DNA from: DATBQN01 sp963755825
GTDB lineage: Bacteria > Acidobacteriota > Thermoanaerobaculia > Multivoradales > UBA5704
Length of the DNA stretch: 64,000 nucleotides
Reading direction: 5' to 3'
NCBI GenBank assembly: GCA_963755825.1
Contig: CAVWLA010000003.1
Span: 1,240,001 to 1,304,000 of the forward strand
Shown here: positions 46,026-55,274 of the stretch, in pieces
How positions within the stretch are numbered: position 1 is the first letter of the stretch
How the letters are laid out: each line of letters starts with the position of its first letter
Program-made: the position numbers and the translations under genes
Notes under the pieces: generated by a model
Told to the model about the DNA's origin: nothing
What the model saw: the letters and a program-made list of their open reading frames with translations, nothing else
Database searches by the model: none

Positions 46026-47144
46026 ATGGCGACAGTCAAACGCGACTACTACGAGGTGCTGGCGGTCGGCCGCACGGCGAGCGGGGCGGAGATCAAGGCC
46101 TCCTACCGCAAGCTCGCGGTGCAGTACCACCCGGACCGCAACCCCGGCGACGCCGTCGCCGAGGAGCGCTTCAAGGAGGCCGCCGAGGCCTACGCGGTGC
46201 TCTCCGACGACGACAAGAGGGCGCGCTACGACCGCTTCGGCCACCAGGGGGTCGCCGCGGCGGGCGGCGCCGGCGGCTTCGACCCGACGATCTTCGCCGA
46301 CTTCTCGGACATCCTGGGCGACCTCTTCGGCTTCGGCGGCGGCGGCGGCCGGCGCGCCTCGGCGGTGGCGCGCGGCTCCGACCTGCGGTACGACCTCACC
46401 CTCTCCTTCGAGGAGGCCGCCTTCGGCAGCGACACGACGCTCCGCATCCCGCGCCTCGAGACCTGCGGCGAGTGCAAGGGCTCCGGCGCCGCCGACGGCT
46501 CGCAGCCGGTGGTCTGCAAGGGCTGCGGCGGCCGCGGCCAGGTGCGCTTCACGCAGGGCTTCTTCACCGTCGCGCGGACCTGCCCGCAGTGCCAGGGCGA
46601 GGGGCGCACGGTCGAGCACCCCTGCAAGAAGTGCCGCGGCGGCGGGCTCGTCGAGCAGGAGCGCAACATCCAGGTGCAGATCCCCGCCGGGGTCGACAAC
46701 GGCGCCCGCCTGCGCCTCTCCGGCGAGGGCGAGCACGGCCGGCACGGCGGCCCGCCGGGCGACCTCTACGTCGTCCTCTCGGTGCGGCAGCACGCCAAGT
46801 TCCGCCGCGACGGCGTCACCGTCCACGGCACCGTCTCGCTCTCCTACCCACAGGCGGTGCTCGGCACGACCCTCGAGGTGGAGACCATCCACGGCACCTC
46901 GACCCTCGAGGTCCCCGGCGGCACCGTGCAGGGCAAGAGCTTCCGCGTCCGCGGCCAGGGCATCCCGCGGCTCGACGGCAGCGGCCGCGGCGATCACGTG
47001 GTGACCGTCGACCTCGAGGTCCCCGAGCCGCGCAAGCTCTCCGACGAGGAGATCACCCTCCTCCGCCGCCTGGCGGAGATCTCCGGCCGGCCGGTGAAGG
47101 AAGAGCGGACCCTCGTCGACCGGCTGAAGAACGCGCTGCGCTAA
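46026..47144 (+). CDS. dnaJ: Chaperone protein DnaJ
   Basis: Co-chaperone stimulating DnaK ATPase. Length is 372 aa. The J domain has YHPDRNPGD with the essential HPD. A Gly-rich linker (AAAGGAGGFD, FGFGGGGGRR) follows. The zinc-binding domain has four knuckles: CGECKGSG, CKGCGGRG, CPQCQGEG and CKKCRGGG. The C-terminal substrate-binding domain is complete. Next gene prmA starts 5 bases after its stop. Confidence 0.97.
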   Translation: MATVKRDYYEVLAVGRTASGAEIKASYRKLAVQYHPDRNPGDAVAEERFKEAAEAYAVLSDDDKRARYDRFGHQGVAAAGGAGGFDPTIFADFSDILGDLFGFGGGGGRRASAVARGSDLRYDLTLSFEEAAFGSDTTLRIPRLETCGECKGSGAADGSQPVVCKGCGGRGQVRFTQGFFTVARTCPQCQGEGRTVEHPCKKCRGGGLVEQERNIQVQIPAGVDNGARLRLSGEGEHGRHGGPPGDLYVVLSVRQHAKFRRDGVTVHGTVSLSYPQAVLGTTLEVETIHGTSTLEVPGGTVQGKSFRVRGQGIPRLDGSGRGDHVVTVDLEVPEPRKLSDEEITLLRRLAEISGRPVKEERTLVDRLKNALR

Positions 47145-47149
47145 AGCGC

Positions 47150-48001
47150 GTGCCGCACCTCCGCCGCAGCTTCCTCGCCCCGCCCGAGCTCGAGGAGCCG
47201 TTCGCCGCCGAGCTGTGGGCGGCGGGGACGCTCGGCGTCGAGATGCGGGGCGGGCCGGACGGCAGGGTGTGCCTCGCGGCCTACTTCGCCGCCGGCGCGC
47301 CGGCGGTCGACCTCGCGGGATGGGATGGGGTCGAGCTCGCCGGCGAGGAGATCGTCCCCGACACCGACTGGTTCGCCGCCTATCGGCTGACGGCGCAGCC
47401 CTTCGCGATCGGCAGGACGCTCACCGTCGATCCGCGCGAGCCGGAGGACAGCCTGACCGCCGCCCCAGACGGCCGCCGCCTGCTGCGGCTGCCGGCGCGC
47501 GGAGCCTTCGGCATCGGCAGCCACGAGTCGACGCGCCTGGCGCTCGAGATCCTGGAGGACCTCGACCCGGTCGATCTCGCCGGCCGCGACGTCCTCGACG
47601 TCGGCACCGGCACCGGCATCCTCGCCTTCGCCGCCCTGGGCGCCGGCGCGCGGACGGCGGTCGCCTACGACAACGACCCCGCGGCGCCGTTCTACGCCCG
47701 CGACAACGCACGGCGCAACGGCTTCGCGCCGCGGCTCTTCGCCGGCCCGGTGGCTGCGCTCGCCCCCGGCGCCCGCTTCGATCTCGCCCTCGCCAACGTC
47801 ATCCCCGAGCAGATCCTGCCGGATCTCGCGGCACTCGCCGGCCATCTGAAGGCGGACGGCGGCATCATCCTCTCCGGCATCCTCGCCGAGCGCGGCGACG
47901 AGATGCTCGCCGCCGCCGCCGGCCTGGGCTTCGCCGAGCGCGCGCGGCGCATCGACGGCGAGTGGATCGCCTTCCACGTGGCGCGGAGCGCGCCGCGATG
48001 A
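47150..48001 (+). CDS. prmA: Ribosomal protein L11 methyltransferase PrmA-like
   Basis: SAM-dependent methyltransferase. Length is 283 aa from the GTG 5 bases after dnaJ; the longer upstream frame is a dnaJ shadow. The SAM motif DVGTGTGILAFAALGAGART and the preceding GAFGIGSHESTRLALEIL (PrmA consensus AFGTGxHxTT) identify the family. The active-site region reads ANVIPEQILPDLAAL, where NI/NL is usual. Dissimilar N-terminus and motif drift leave some chance of another protein substrate. The stop overlaps the rsmE start. Confidence 0.85.
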   Translation: MPHLRRSFLAPPELEEPFAAELWAAGTLGVEMRGGPDGRVCLAAYFAAGAPAVDLAGWDGVELAGEEIVPDTDWFAAYRLTAQPFAIGRTLTVDPREPEDSLTAAPDGRRLLRLPARGAFGIGSHESTRLALEILEDLDPVDLAGRDVLDVGTGTGILAFAALGAGARTAVAYDNDPAAPFYARDNARRNGFAPRLFAGPVAALAPGARFDLALANVIPEQILPDLAALAGHLKADGGIILSGILAERGDEMLAAAAGLGFAERARRIDGEWIAFHVARSAPR

Positions 48002-48777
48002 CGGTCACCCTGCTGGTCGATCCGGCGGGGTGGGACGGCGCCCGCGTCGAGGTGGCGGGCGACGCCTACCGCCACCTCTTCCGCGCCCGCCGGCTCGCCG
48101 CCGGCGAGCGCCTGCGGGTGGTCGACGGCCGCGGGCGGGCGCGCTGGGGGACGGTCGCCGCGGTCGAGCGCGACCGCGCCGTCGTCGCGCTGGGCGAGGC
48201 CGCCGAGAGCCGCGAGCCGGCGATGGAGGTCGTGCTGCTGGTCGCCACGCTCCGCCCCGAACGCGCCTCCTGGCTGGTCGAGAAGGCGACCGAGGTGGGG
48301 GTCGCCGCCGTCCGCTTCCTGCACACCGAGCGCGCGCCGCGCACCTTCGGCGCCGGCGCCATGGAGCGCCTGCGGCGGGTGGCGGCGGCGGCCGTCGAGC
48401 AGTGCGGCCGCGCCCGCTGCCCGGAGGTGACCGGTGTCCACGAGTGGAGCGAGCTCGCCGCCTTGATCACCGCGAGCGACGACCTCCTGCTCCTCGACAC
48501 CGAGGCCGGCCCCGGCGCCGCGGCGGGCGGCTCGGCCGCAGGGCCAGCTGCGGGGCTGTCGGCGGGCCGCATCGCCCTCCTCGTCGGCCCCGAGGGCGGC
48601 TTCAGCGAGACCGAGCGCCGCCAGCTCGCTGGCGCCGCCTGGCGGCCCCTCTCTCTCGGCCCGCGCGTCCTCCGCACGGAGACCGCGGCGGTGGTCGCCG
48701 CCGCCTGGGCGGTGGGAGCCGCCCCGGCCGCCGCGAGGGGCGACGCCGGAGTGGACAGCGGCCCGGCTCCGGGCTAG
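47998..48777 (+). CDS. rsmE: 16S rRNA (uracil-1498-N3)-methyltransferase RsmE
   Basis: SPOUT-class methyltransferase for U1498. Length is 259 aa. The N-terminal PUA-like domain has HLFRARRLAAGERLRVVDG. The SPOUT knot has LLVGPEGGFSETERRQL and SLGPRVLRTETAAVVA. Between them lies an Ala/Gly-rich insertion (AAAGGSAAGPAAG). It starts inside the prmA stop (ATGA), the usual dnaJ-prmA-rsmE coupling. Confidence 0.93.
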   Translation: MTVTLLVDPAGWDGARVEVAGDAYRHLFRARRLAAGERLRVVDGRGRARWGTVAAVERDRAVVALGEAAESREPAMEVVLLVATLRPERASWLVEKATEVGVAAVRFLHTERAPRTFGAGAMERLRRVAAAAVEQCGRARCPEVTGVHEWSELAALITASDDLLLLDTEAGPGAAAGGSAAGPAAGLSAGRIALLVGPEGGFSETERRQLAGAAWRPLSLGPRVLRTETAAVVAAAWAVGAAPAAARGDAGVDSGPAPG

Positions 48778-48780
48778 CAT
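48752..48780 (+). promoter_or_regulatory. Promoter of ilvE
   Basis: TGGACA (48752-48757) and TAGCAT (48775-48780) with 17-base spacing straddle the end of rsmE, 43 bases before the ilvE start. The same TAGCAT -10 box occurs before clpX and, without a clear -35, before ffh (60593-60598). Confidence 0.55.
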
Positions 48781-48822
48781 CGAACGGCAGTCCCCCACTT
48801 CCCCTCTTCACAAGGAGGCGGC

Positions 48823-49779
48823 TTGGCCAGAGAGATCTACACCGAGGTCCGCTGGATCTGGATGAACGGCCGTCTGGTCGATTTCGACAAGGCCACGATC
48901 CACGTCATGACCCATGCGCTGCACTACGGTTCGGGAGTGTTCGAGGGCATCCGCGCCTACGACACCCCGGGGGGCGCCGCCGTCTTCCGCCTCCGCGAGC
49001 ACGTCGAGCGCCTCTACAACTCGGCGAAGATCTACCGCATGGAGATCCCCATCTCCGAGGAGGAGATGGTGCAGGCCGTGCTCGACATCATCGGCGCCAA
49101 CGAGTTCGGCGCCTGCTACATCCGGCCGCTCGTCTACCGCGGCTTCGGGCCGATGGGCGTCAACCCGCTGCCCTCGCCGGTCGACATCTCGATCGCCGCG
49201 TGGCCCTGGGGCCGCTACCTCGGCGAGGAGGCGATCGAGCGCGGCGTCGAGGCCTGCGTCTCGTCGTGGCGCCGCGCCGCGCCGTCGACCTTCCCGGCGA
49301 CCGCCAAGGCGACCGGCAACTACCTGAACGCCCAGCTGATCAAGATGGAGGCGCTCGCCAACGGCTACGCCGAGGGGATCGGCCTCGACATCCACGGCGA
49401 CGTCAGCGAGGGCTCGGGGGAGAACCTCTTCCTGGTCAAGCACGGCGTGCTGATGACCCCCGACATCTCGTCGTCGCTCCTCTCCGGCATCACCCGCGAC
49501 GCGGTCATCACGCTCGCCCGCGAGGCCGGCATCGAGGTGCGCGAGCAGCACCTGCCGCGCGGCCTGCTCTACACCTGCGACGAGCTCTTCTTCACCGGCA
49601 CCGCGGCCGAGATCACCCCCATCCGCTCCGTCGACCGCATCCCGGTGGGCGACGGGCGGCCGGGCGAGATCACGCGGCGGATCATCGCCGACTTCAACCA
49701 GGCGGTGACCGGCGCGGCCGGCGACCGCCACGGCTGGCTGACGCCGGTCGGCGTGCCGGTCGCCCGCGAGGTGTCCTGA
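48823..49779 (+). CDS. ilvE: Branched-chain amino acid aminotransferase
   Basis: Class-IV PLP aminotransferase for the last step of Val/Leu/Ile synthesis. Length is 318 aa from a TTG with AAGGAGG 5 bases upstream. Signs: THALHYGSGVFEGIRAY, the PLP lysine in FPATAKATGNYLNAQLIK, VSEGSGENLFLV and FFTGTAAEITPI (class-IV signature). No other ilv or leu gene is nearby. Confidence 0.95.
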   Translation: MAREIYTEVRWIWMNGRLVDFDKATIHVMTHALHYGSGVFEGIRAYDTPGGAAVFRLREHVERLYNSAKIYRMEIPISEEEMVQAVLDIIGANEFGACYIRPLVYRGFGPMGVNPLPSPVDISIAAWPWGRYLGEEAIERGVEACVSSWRRAAPSTFPATAKATGNYLNAQLIKMEALANGYAEGIGLDIHGDVSEGSGENLFLVKHGVLMTPDISSSLLSGITRDAVITLAREAGIEVREQHLPRGLLYTCDELFFTGTAAEITPIRSVDRIPVGDGRPGEITRRIIADFNQAVTGAAGDRHGWLTPVGVPVAREVS

Positions 49780-49815
49780 GGCGTGCCGGCCGCGGCGTGA
49801 GCGAAGGGTGATCCG

Positions 49816-50985
49816 ATGAACATCAACGATCTCTTGAAGATCGCCGTCGAGCGCAAGGCCTCGGACCTCCACCTGAAGGTGGGGAGCCATCCGGTCATCC
49901 GCGTCGACGGCGATCTCATCCCCCTGGCCGAGCTCAAGCGCCTCATGCAGGAGGACACCATCGCCATGGCGTTCTCCATCATGAACGCGCGGCAGAAGCA
50001 GCGGTTCAAGGAGGAGTACGAGATCGACATCGCCTACTCCGTCCCCGGCCTCGGCCGCTTCCGCTGCAACGTCTTCCAGCAGCGCGGCGCGGTCGGCCTG
50101 GTGCTGCGCGTCATCCCGGCGCGCATCCAGAGCATCCGCGAGCTCATGCTGCCGCCGGTGCTCGAGAAGCTCTGCGAGGAGCGGCGCGGCCTGATCCTCT
50201 GCACCGGCACCACCGGCTCGGGCAAATCGACCTCGCTCGCCGCGATGATCGACTACATCAACTCGACGCGCACCGAGCACGTGATGACGATCGAGGACCC
50301 CATCGAGTTCCTCCATCGCGACAAGAAGTCGATCGTCAACCAGCGCGAGATCGACGTCGACACCCGCGCCTTCGCGCCCGCCCTGCGCTCGGCGCTGCGC
50401 CAGGACCCCGACGTCATCCTGGTCGGCGAGATGCGCGACTACGAGACGATCGAGACGGCGCTCCTCGCCGCCGAGACCGGCCACCTGGTCTTCTCGACCC
50501 TCCACACGCTCGACGCCACGGAGACCATCAACCGCATCATCTCGGTCTTCCCGCCGCACCACCAGAAGCAGATCCGCATCCAGCTCGGGCAGGTGCTGAA
50601 GGCGGTCGTCTCTCTCCGCCTGCTGCCGCGCGCCGACGGCATCGGCCGCGTGCCGGCGGTCGAGGTGCTCATCTCGACGCCGTACATCCGCGACTGCATC
50701 GAGAACAAGGAGAAGACCAAGTACATCCGCGAGCAGATCGCGCTCGGCACCAGCCAGTACGGCATGCAGACCTTCGATCAATCGCTCTTCCAGCTCTACA
50801 AGAGCGGCCTCATCACCCTCGACGAGGCCCTCCGCCGCGCCTCCAACCCCGACGAGTTCAAGCTCAAGATCCAGGGCGTCCAGTTCACCTCCGACGCGGC
50901 GCGCGACCAGATGGAAGAGTCGCTCGAGCTGGGCGGCGAATCGGACATCATGGCCGAGTCGCCCTTCGAGCTCGACGGGCACTGA
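49816..50985 (+). CDS. pilT: Type IV pilus retraction ATPase PilT
   Basis: Hexameric motor that depolymerises pili for twitching motility. Length is 389 aa. The N-terminal RKASDLHLKVGSHPVIRVDG domain is followed by Walker A GTTGSGKSTSLAAM, the Asp box VMTIEDPIEFLH, Walker B DPDVILVGEMRD, and the His box HLVFSTLHTLDATETINRI. The PilT-type AIRNLIRE motif is replaced by TKYIREQIALG, so a PilU-like paralogue is possible. No other pil gene is adjacent. The stop overlaps the recX start (TGATG). Confidence 0.92.
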   Translation: MNINDLLKIAVERKASDLHLKVGSHPVIRVDGDLIPLAELKRLMQEDTIAMAFSIMNARQKQRFKEEYEIDIAYSVPGLGRFRCNVFQQRGAVGLVLRVIPARIQSIRELMLPPVLEKLCEERRGLILCTGTTGSGKSTSLAAMIDYINSTRTEHVMTIEDPIEFLHRDKKSIVNQREIDVDTRAFAPALRSALRQDPDVILVGEMRDYETIETALLAAETGHLVFSTLHTLDATETINRIISVFPPHHQKQIRIQLGQVLKAVVSLRLLPRADGIGRVPAVEVLISTPYIRDCIENKEKTKYIREQIALGTSQYGMQTFDQSLFQLYKSGLITLDEALRRASNPDEFKLKIQGVQFTSDAARDQMEESLELGGESDIMAESPFELDGH

Positions 50986-51452
50986 TGGCGACGGCGAAGC
51001 CGTCGGCATATCAGAAAGCCGTCCAGCTCCTCGCGACCCGCGCCCACTTCCGCGCCGAGCTGCAGCGGAAGCTCGCGACGCGCGACTATCCGGCGGATGA
51101 AATCGGTGCTGCTCTCGACCGCCTGGCCAGCGCGGGCTATCTGAATGACGCCAAGGCGGCGGCGGATTTCGTCGCTGGGCGGCTGGCAAAGGGTGGGCTC
51201 GGACGGCCGCGGCTGCGCGCCGAGCTGCAGGCCCGCGGCGCCGGTGGCGAGGCGATCGACGCCGCCCTCGCCGCCCTTCCCGACGACGATCTCCCCGCTG
51301 CCCGCGTGGCCGCGGAGCGCTTCCGGCGCAGCCGTCCGGACCCCGCGGCGCTCGCCCGCCACCTCGCCCGCAAGGGCTTCTCACGGCGTGCTATCGTCGC
51401 CCTTTTGAGAGAGACGGGGAGCGCCGACGCCCTCCCCCCTGACGACGACTGA
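50985..51452 (+). CDS. recX: Regulatory protein RecX
   Basis: RecA modulator. Length is 155 aa, all helical. Three RecX helical repeats are visible: QKAVQLLATRAHFRAELQRK, LGRPRLRAELQARG, and ALARHLARKGFSRRAIVALL. YLNDAKAAADFVAGRLAKGG is the typical central block. It is translationally coupled to pilT; recA is not in the window. The recX-alaS neighbourhood is seen in other bacteria. Confidence 0.85.
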   Translation: MATAKPSAYQKAVQLLATRAHFRAELQRKLATRDYPADEIGAALDRLASAGYLNDAKAAADFVAGRLAKGGLGRPRLRAELQARGAGGEAIDAALAALPDDDLPAARVAAERFRRSRPDPAALARHLARKGFSRRAIVALLRETGSADALPPDDD

Positions 51453-51488
51453 CGCGCGGGAACTGGCTCTCTCGGAAGCGAATCCGCC

Positions 51489-54167
51489 ATGAAGAGCAGC
51501 GACGTCCGAGCGAGCTTCGTCGACTTTTTCGCCCAGCACGGGCACCGCCGCTTCGCCAGCGCGCCGCTGGTGCCGCACGGCGATCCGACGCTCCTCTTCA
51601 CCAACGCCGGCATGGTCCCTTTCAAGGGGATCTTCCAGGGCGTCGAGCCGCGCGAGGTGCCGCGCGCCGTCTCCGTCCAGAAGTGCATGCGCGTCTCGGG
51701 CAAGCACAACGACCTCGAGAACGTCGGCCCCAGCCCGCGCCACCACACCTTCTTCGAGATGCTGGGGAACTTCTCCTTCGGCGACTACTTCAAGGAGGAG
51801 GCCATCCGCTTCGCCTGGGAGCTGGTGACGAAGGCGTGGGGCCTCTCTCCCGACGTCCTCTCGGCGACCGTCTACGAGGAGGACGACGAGGCGCACGAGC
51901 TGTGGGTGAAGCTCACCAGCCTGCCGGCCGCGCGCGTCCACCGCCGCGGCAAGGCCGACAACTTCTGGGCGATGGGCGAGACCGGCCCCTGCGGGCCCTG
52001 CTCCGAGGTCTTCGTCGACCAGCATCCCGAGCGCCCGGCGGTAGGCTGGGACGAGGGGACCGACTCCGGCCGTTACCTCGAGATCTGGAACCTCGTCTTC
52101 ATGCAGTTCGACCGCGACGAGCACGGCCACCTGGCGCCGCTGCCGAAGCCGTCGATCGACACCGGCTCGGGGCTCGAGCGGGTGACCGCCGTTCTCGAAG
52201 GCGTCCACTCGAACTACGACACCGACCTCTTCCGCCCCATCCTCGAGGCCGCCGCGGCGCTCGCCAAGACCGCCTACGGCAGGGACGCCGAGCGCGACGT
52301 TTCGCTGCGCGTCATCGCCGACCACCTGCGCGCCGTCTCCTTCCTGCTCGCCGACGGCGTCATCCCCGGCAACGAGGGGCGCGGCTACGTGCTGCGCCGC
52401 ATCCTCCGCCGCGCCGTGCGCCACGGCATGCGGCTGGGCTTCGAGGAGCCGTTCCTCCACCGCCTGGTGCCGGTGCTCGGCGAGGTGATGGGGGCGACCT
52501 ACCTCGAGCTCGCCGCCACCCGCCAGGCGTCGGTCGCCACCATCCAGGCCGAGGAGGAAAAGTTCCTCAGCACCGTCGCGGCGGGCGCCCGCCAGGTGCA
52601 GGAGGAGGTCGAGCGGCTGCGCCGCGACGGCGAGAACGTGCTCCCCGGCGCCATGGTGTTCCGGCTCTACGACACCTATGGCCTGCCGATCGAGGTCATC
52701 CGCGAGATCGCCGAGGAGGAGCGCTTCGGCGTCGACGAGGGCGGCTTCGAGGCGGCGCTGGCGCAGCAGCGCGCGCAGTCGCGGCGGGCGACCAAGGACG
52801 TGCAGAACAAGCTCGCCGCCCTGCGCGAGGAGATCCGCGGCCACGCCGAGATCCCCGAGACGCGCTTCGAGGGCTACGACTCGACCGAGCTCGCCGGCAA
52901 CACCGAGGTGGTGCGCCTCGCCACCTGGAAGGACGGCGATCCGCTGCGCGTCGCCGAGCTGGCGGCGGGCGAGCACGGCGTCGCGGTCTTCAATCAGACC
53001 GTCTTCTACGCCGAATCGGGCGGCGAGGTCGGCGACACCGGCGAGATCACCTGGGACGGCGGCCGGGCGCGGGTGACCGACACGCAGAAGGACGCCTCCG
53101 GCGTCTTCTTCCACTTCGTCGAGGTGCTGGAGGGGAAGCTGACCCGCCACACACGGGTGGCGCTCAAGGTCGACCACGATACGCGCGTCGCCGCCGAGCG
53201 CAACCACACCGCGACCCACCTGCTGCACGCGGCGCTCCGCCAGGTGCTCGGCAAGAGCGTCCGCCAGGCCGGCTCGCTGGTGGCGCCGGGGCGCCTGCGC
53301 TTCGACTTCACCTACCACCGCGCCATGTTCCCGCACGAGCAGCGCGAGGTCGAGGACCTGGTCAACGAGTGGATCCGCCGCGCCGTGCCCACCGAGTTCC
53401 GCTGGCGGAGCTACCAGGAGGCGGTCGCTGCCGGCGCCATGGCGCTCTTCGGCGAGAAGTACGGCGAGCGCGTGCGGACGGTCGACGTGCCCGGCTTCAG
53501 CCTCGAGCTCTGCGGCGGCTGCCACGTCAAGAACACCGGCCAGATCGGCCTGTTGCTCATCGAGTCCGAGCGCGGCATCGCCTCCGGCGTCCGCCGCATC
53601 GAGGCGGTGACCGGCGCCAACGCCTTGGCCGACGTGCGGCGCGAGCGCCAGAACCTGGCGGCGATCGTCCGCGCCCTCGGCATCAAGACCGCCGACCCCG
53701 ACCAGCAGCGCGAGCGCGCGGCGCAGATCGCCGCCCGCCAGAGCGCCCTCGAGGACGAGGTGAAGAAGCTCCGCCTGACTCTGGCGACCGGCCAGCGCGC
53801 CGCGGCGAGCGGCGGCGGCGAGGAGTCGATCACCGTCGAGGGCATCAGGGTCCTCGCCCGCGAGGTGCCGCCGGCGCCGGCCAACGAGATGCGCGACATG
53901 GCCGACGCCCTGCGCACGAAGCTCGGCTCCGGCGTCGTCGTCATCGGCAGCCGCGGCGACGGCAACGTCAGCCTGGTCGCCGCGGTCACCAAGGACTTGA
54001 CCGCCCGCGTCCGCGCCGGCGAGCTGGTCAAGCGCCTCTCCGCCGTCGTCGGCGGAGCCGGCGGCGGCCGCCCCGATTTCGCCCAGGCCGGCGGCAAGCT
54101 CCCCGAAAAGCTCCCCGAAGCCCTCGCCACCGTCGAGCAGGCGGTCCGCGACCAGATCGAGAAGTAG
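51489..54167 (+). CDS. alaS: Alanyl-tRNA synthetase
   Basis: Length is 892 aa. The catalytic domain has FTNAGMVPFKGIFQG, KCMRVSGKHNDLENVG and RHHTFFEMLGNFSFGDYFK. The editing domain has zinc ligands in NHTATHLLHAALRQVLG and LCGGCHVKNTGQIG. The C-terminal oligomerisation domain is Gly-rich near its end (GGAGGGRPDFAQAGG). It is complete with no missing motif. Confidence 0.98.
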   Translation: MKSSDVRASFVDFFAQHGHRRFASAPLVPHGDPTLLFTNAGMVPFKGIFQGVEPREVPRAVSVQKCMRVSGKHNDLENVGPSPRHHTFFEMLGNFSFGDYFKEEAIRFAWELVTKAWGLSPDVLSATVYEEDDEAHELWVKLTSLPAARVHRRGKADNFWAMGETGPCGPCSEVFVDQHPERPAVGWDEGTDSGRYLEIWNLVFMQFDRDEHGHLAPLPKPSIDTGSGLERVTAVLEGVHSNYDTDLFRPILEAAAALAKTAYGRDAERDVSLRVIADHLRAVSFLLADGVIPGNEGRGYVLRRILRRAVRHGMRLGFEEPFLHRLVPVLGEVMGATYLELAATRQASVATIQAEEEKFLSTVAAGARQVQEEVERLRRDGENVLPGAMVFRLYDTYGLPIEVIREIAEEERFGVDEGGFEAALAQQRAQSRRATKDVQNKLAALREEIRGHAEIPETRFEGYDSTELAGNTEVVRLATWKDGDPLRVAELAAGEHGVAVFNQTVFYAESGGEVGDTGEITWDGGRARVTDTQKDASGVFFHFVEVLEGKLTRHTRVALKVDHDTRVAAERNHTATHLLHAALRQVLGKSVRQAGSLVAPGRLRFDFTYHRAMFPHEQREVEDLVNEWIRRAVPTEFRWRSYQEAVAAGAMALFGEKYGERVRTVDVPGFSLELCGGCHVKNTGQIGLLLIESERGIASGVRRIEAVTGANALADVRRERQNLAAIVRALGIKTADPDQQRERAAQIAARQSALEDEVKKLRLTLATGQRAAASGGGEESITVEGIRVLAREVPPAPANEMRDMADALRTKLGSGVVVIGSRGDGNVSLVAAVTKDLTARVRAGELVKRLSAVVGGAGGGRPDFAQAGGKLPEKLPEALATVEQAVRDQIEK

Positions 54168-54178
54168 GGGCTCAGGCC

Positions 54179-54253
54179 GGGAGGCGGGCCCGGGCGGCGC
54201 GCGGCGGCACCCTGGTCCTCAAACCGCCAGCTCCCGCCTCAAGCCCGCCTCCC
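54179..54253 (+). repeat. Long-range 11-bp inverted repeat directly after alaS
   Basis: GGGAGGCGGGC (54179-54189) and GCCCGCCTCCC (54243-54253) are perfect complements separated by 53 bases, 11 bases after the alaS stop. No T-run follows. It may fold in the 3' UTR. The rest of the 264-base gap to 54431 shows no gene. Confidence 0.5.
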
Positions 54254-54431
54254 CTCCCCCACGGGTAGCGCTCGGCCGAACGTCCTACACCAAATCTCGC
54301 CGCTTGCGCGCATCCTTCGAGGCGGCTACGATCCACCAGCCGTTCCTGTATGCAGCCGAGCCCGGTGGAGCGATCCAGGTCGCACCACCTGAGACACTGA
54401 ACTCGAGACTCGATCGCCTGGCGCTCCGCTC

Positions 54432-55124
54432 ATGAAGCCGAAATCCCTCCTCTGCGCTCTCCTCATCCTCTGGCCGCTCGCCGCCACGGCGGCGGTGCAG
54501 GTGGGCGTCGGGACGAGCGGACGGCGGATCATCTTCAACGAGTCGGGCGATCAGCACGCCCGCCGCATGTCCGGCAAGCTCGTCGCGGTGCCCGACGCCA
54601 ACCTGCTGCCGATGATCGAGGCGCAGGCGGGCTCGCAGCAGATCGACCCGCAGCTGCTCAAGGCGGTCATCCAGGTCGAGTCCGGCTACAACCCGCGGGC
54701 GCTCTCCAAGGCCGGCGCCATGGGGTTGATGCAGCTCATGCCGGAGACGGCGCGCGACCTGGCGGTCAGCAACCCCTACGATCCGCTGGAGAACCTGCGC
54801 GGTGGCGCCGCCTACCTCCGTCAGCTCCTCGACCGCTTCAAGGGGAGCATCGAGCTGGCGCTCGCCGCTTACAACGCCGGCCCCGAGCCGGTCGAGCGCC
54901 ACGGCGGCATCCCGCCCTACGCCGAGACCCGCGACTACGTGCGCCACATCCTCTCGCTCTACCTCGGCCACCAGGTGGACCTCGATCAGCGGCTGGCCGG
55001 CCAGATGACCGGGCTCGCCTCGCGCGGCCTGGCGATCACCGCCGGCGTGCGCCGCATCTACCTCACCCGGCCCGTCGGCAGCGCCCGGCTGCTGCTCACC
55101 ACGGCGCTCGAGGCGCCGCGGTAG
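54432..55124 (+). CDS. Secreted lytic transglycosylase (SLT domain)
   Basis: Cleaves peptidoglycan glycan strands in the periplasm. Length is 230 aa. Signal peptide MKPKSLLCALLILWPLAATA. The SLT domain (about 55-185) has the catalytic Glu in AVIQVESGYNPRALSKAGA, followed by MGLMQLMPETARDLAV, GGAAYLRQLLDRF and ELALAAYNAGPEPVERHGGI. It resembles stand-alone Slt/MltC-type enzymes. Single gene between alaS and pgsA. Confidence 0.92.
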   Translation: MKPKSLLCALLILWPLAATAAVQVGVGTSGRRIIFNESGDQHARRMSGKLVAVPDANLLPMIEAQAGSQQIDPQLLKAVIQVESGYNPRALSKAGAMGLMQLMPETARDLAVSNPYDPLENLRGGAAYLRQLLDRFKGSIELALAAYNAGPEPVERHGGIPPYAETRDYVRHILSLYLGHQVDLDQRLAGQMTGLASRGLAITAGVRRIYLTRPVGSARLLLTTALEAPR

Positions 55125-55274
55125 CGGCGCGGGCGCGCGCCTCCGGCCGCCGATTCCCGCCCGCAGCCTCACCTGTCTCGCCGAGCCTCGCCACGCTCCA
55201 CCGCGCCGCCGGCGCGGCTCGCGGGGCGGGCGCCGAGCCCTGACATACAATCGGCGCGGCGGCCCCTCCTCGGC

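Noticed and set aside
48808..51384. 858-residue minus-strand frame opposite ilvE and pilT
   Set aside because: Antisense shadow made of Asp/Glu/Arg/Val-rich low-complexity sequence; both plus-strand genes are clear.
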